From Eretmocerus hayati (lineage: Eukaryota; Arthropoda; Insecta; Hymenoptera; Aphelinidae): a stretch of DNA of 64,000 nt. The stretch's first letter is position 1, and each line of letters starts with the position of its first letter. The notes under the pieces were generated by a model. That model saw only the letters and a program-made list of their open reading frames with translations. It ran no database searches and was not told the origin of the DNA. Positions 61,436 to 64,000 of the stretch are shown here, one piece after another. The position numbers were made by a program, and so were the translations under genes. Location: contig CM056741.1 of the NCBI GenBank assembly GCA_029851415.1, forward strand, positions 162,427,685 to 162,491,684, written 5' to 3'.

Positions 61436-61649
61436 ATAGTATATTACTCCCGATGCGAGGATAGGCTGTTTTGGGGCACGAGGATGGTTTTTCCCTGAGT
61501 GCAACGAGGGGAAAATATTCCCCGTGCCTTAAAATAGCCTGCCGAGCGAGGGAAGTATGCTATTTTTTTGCATTAGGGCGAATAAACGCCAATTTTATGT
61601 TCCCAGCCGGTAGTAAAAGTGGCGCTTTAGTCGCCCTATGCTAAAAAAA
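61436..61649. repeat. Two adjacent long hairpins
   Basis: Hairpin 1 (about 61436-61558) pairs ATAGGCTGTTTTGGGGCACG with AGGCTATTTTAAGGCACGGG in inverted form, and its outer bases pair also (CTCCCGATGCGAGG against the inverted CCCTCGCTCGGCAGG). Hairpin 2 (about 61563-61649) pairs GCATTAGGGCGAATAAACGC with the inverted GCATAGGGCGACTAAAGCGC. No coding capacity. Confidence 0.7.
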
Positions 61650-62129
61650 CGATTGGGGCAAGAGTTGACTATGTTGCTAAATAAACATAAAATTTCACGA
61701 TAGAATTCAAATAATATGGATTTGTTGTGGCAAACAGAAAAAGATTCTTTCATGCTTGCTTTTTTATATCAGAAGATAATTATTTCCTCTCTTAAATCAT
61801 GTAGTTTTGATGAAAATTAGGTGAAAAATACTTATAAGAGTCCAAGAAATTTCACGTTTTTTCAGCTTTAGTTAGAACGTAAAGAAGAATTTTGAGTGAG
61901 TTATTGTCGAAACTTGATTATTTGATATAATAGAATAATTTTCAGCAAATTTTTCAAATTTTTCTTTGCTCTTTCTCGAAGAGAGGTGATCGCGAATCTA
62001 TTCAAAAAATACTTTGTATCGCAAATATGTAGCGCAGTAACCGTAAAAGGGTCAATTGATCAACCTTAAGATCATTATGGCATCGATTTTGGAGGACAAT
62101 AGAGAATTTTTTTTCTTTTTTTCTTAATA

Positions 62130-62476
62130 AAAGCGTGGAATTCTCTACCTGACGATGTCTGTGAAATGAGTGATATTACATTCAAGTCTAAGATCAAAAT
62201 TCTGTGTAACTCCTAGCTCACAATGTTGCAGAGATTTCTATGTTAAGTTGTATATTTGAATCATATTTCTCAGCTCTCTTACTGTGATATCTTACCTTTC
62301 TACAATTCCGAAATTTTTATTTTTATATTCTATTATATTCGTTCTCGCCTTGTTTACTATTGTGTCATTTATATATATATATATTCTTCTTTTCAATTGT
62401 ATATGTATATGTTCATATTGGGCCATCAGGCCCGTGAATTTTCCTAAATAAATACTAAATACTAAATACTAATAAA
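62130..62476 (+). mobile_element. Truncated 3' end of a non-LTR retrotransposon
   Basis: The frame at about 62141-62216 reads AWNSLPDDV followed by FKSKIKIL and a stop. This matches the typical C-terminus of CR1/Jockey-like LINE reverse-transcriptase proteins (WNSLPxxV...FKxxLKxxL). A 3' untranslated part follows, with a GGGCCATCAGGCCC hairpin near 62420-62433, and it ends in a simple repeat tail of AAATACT units (about 62448-62470). The 5' part is missing and the frame is broken by a T-rich stretch at 62108-62125, so the copy is dead and 5'-truncated as is usual for LINEs. Confidence 0.65.
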
Positions 62477-63179
62477 GACAATGGAGAATAGCTTCCGTAG
62501 TATCTGGGCTTTTCAAGACGCGGGAGGCTGAAAAAGCTCCGAATTCAATTCAAAAGTGCAATTCATCGTAATGTATTATTTCTTTAATTGTCTCGTATGT
62601 ATACGCAATGTCTCATCATATAAAATTTTAATTGCACAGTCATCAATATAAGCTGTTTTCGTTATCGCAGCTAGCTACTATCTCTACCCGCTAAAGCTGT
62701 ACTCATAATAATGTAATAGTTTTCACACTTAAACTATACTATCCATTATCAGTGCACACTAAAAAGCGCAACAATATATTTGAGTCAGTCTCAACAATGA
62801 TGATAACGTGTAGCCTACTAGAGCATGCATATAACTGGATTAAACATGCTGATAAAATTCGGATTGCAACTACTAAGCAAATCGTGTTTCTGTGGGTCTT
62901 ACTCGTTTCTCGAAAATTTGGAAATAAGAAGTATTTAAAAATTAGACCTTGAGCAATATATAATAGGGCACATACATAATTTACTTATGCTATCCGATTC
63001 ATCAATGAATCGCATGTGAATCTGTGAGCATGTCACTCCATATAATAGATAAGTATAAGATATGTGTTGGGTAAAGCAATAAATGGAGAGGGAGTGAGAG
63101 GCGCGAATAGTGAGAGAAGGCATTTCGATGAGTTCGCAGCGAGCATTAGTGGATGGCAAATGCAAGCATGGCAGTTCGA
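62477..63179. other. Gene-free AT-rich stretch
   Basis: No supported gene. It precedes a GC-richer segment that may be a transcription start region. Confidence 0.45.
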
Positions 63180-63575
63180 TGTCAACTACGGTAGCTGCTG
63201 TATTAGTGTAGTCTCGAGTCTTGTCTTGTGAGTTGTGACAATCTTCTTATGTCGATCAGTGCAGTTTTTGCCCGGCTTGCGGTGAACACCCATAACGCTT
63301 CGTCTCAATAATTTTTCTTGGCTCTGAATAATATTTATGCAATGTAGGCAGTACTAGTGTTTTAGTGGGTGAAGTGGTGAAACGTGCCAAATTTCGTCTG
63401 CTAGAAGTGCACCTGCTTTTGCTGTGCGTTGCACTGATGAATACAATACTTATTTGACTCGAGGCTCGAGATCTTCATTCATGCCGGGGCAGCTACGGAG
63501 TTGAATAATTTTTGTATGGTGCCGATACAAGTCATTAAGTACTTGAAGATTGTATTTAATCCAATTTATTGAAAG
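63180..63575 (+). other. Possible untranslated first exon of a gene running right
   Basis: A stretch richer in G and C than its flanks, without a long open frame, ends in a strong donor (TTGAAAG|GTGAGT) at 63576. This is the usual appearance of a 5' untranslated exon. The start is not defined; the coding part would lie beyond the window. Confidence 0.3.
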
Positions 63576-64000
63576 GTGAGTGTACGATGAACGAGTATAT
63601 TGGATGACTGTAATGAATTGATATTGTTCAAATGACTGGGTGTTCTCTAATACTCTCTGTTATTCGACTGCACAGGCTGCACGGACAAATATACAATTCT
63701 TGGCATTTGCTGTCTCTCTTTCTCTTTCTTTCGACATGGCTCATATAATTGCTGCAGTGCGAAGTCTTGTGCCTGTGAATGTAATGCTTCAACTTATATT
63801 AGCGCACGCGCGTCAATCTTTATATTTTCTATAAGTATACTGTGTAGAGCGAGAGGGCTACATTTTGAAATTAAAAATTTTCGAGAAAATGAAATTCATT
63901 GCTAAAATGGAAAAAGATTGTGATGAATTTTGAATCCATTTGTATAAGGGTACTACTGTTTTCGCCGAATTTTTCGTTATTCTTGAGAATCACGCGTGAT
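63576..64000. other. Window end, probable intron
   Basis: Follows the donor at 63576. The 64-codon frame at 63640-63834 contains a pyrimidine-rich stretch (63690-63735) and no recognisable product. Confidence 0.3.

Overview
This is nuclear DNA from a metazoan, most likely an insect. It is AT-rich, its genes are split by GT-AG introns, intergenic and intronic space is large and repeat-filled, and the best preserved gene is a Polo-like kinase of about 577 residues. Order and species cannot be fixed from sequence alone. The open frames in this window are mostly short exons, so gene models were assembled by following splice sites and codon phase by hand.

Layout. At 0.5-0.8 kb there is one minus-strand internal exon of an unidentified gene. 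At 2.26-5.93 kb two long palindromic (foldback) repeats lie almost end to end. At 6.3-14.6 kb ten exons encode most of an ARMC3-like protein (armadillo repeats plus a C-terminal EDR1-type domain). One of its introns holds a 730-bp inverted array of short repeats. At 16.2-25.2 kb, convergent with ARMC3, a two-exon minus-strand gene encodes a single-pass membrane protein with a coiled coil and an acidic region; it may be a TNF-ligand (Eiger/EDA) stalk, but no TNF domain was found. From 25 to 45 kb no gene could be supported; this stretch holds MITE-like elements, a third foldback, microsatellites and dispersed repeats, plus one weak signal-peptide exon at 40.66 kb.

At 46.1-48.8 kb (minus) a six-exon gene encodes a 320-residue RGG/Tyr-Gly-rich low-complexity protein, with an alternative exon at 45.3 kb. 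At 50.3-54.2 kb (plus) seven exons encode a complete polo kinase, with all catalytic and polo-box phosphopeptide-binding landmarks visible. These two genes are divergent, with about 1.46 kb between start codons; that interval contains CCAAT boxes and an E-box next to polo. The remaining DNA to 64 kb is repeat-rich: a 1.78-kb element bounded by a 6-bp duplication with a palindromic TA-flanked element inside it, a repeat carrying a 39-bp micro-insertion, paired hairpins, and the 3' end of a non-LTR retrotransposon. A probable untranslated first exon of a plus-strand gene lies at 63.2-63.6 kb.

The most unusual theme is the number of long inverted repeats. At least five separate foldback structures are present, three of which share a core motif around CTTCAAAATGACCACTTG, and one lies inside an ARMC3 intron where its transcript would fold into dsRNA. 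No CRISPR array, rRNA, confident tRNA or intact transposase gene was seen.
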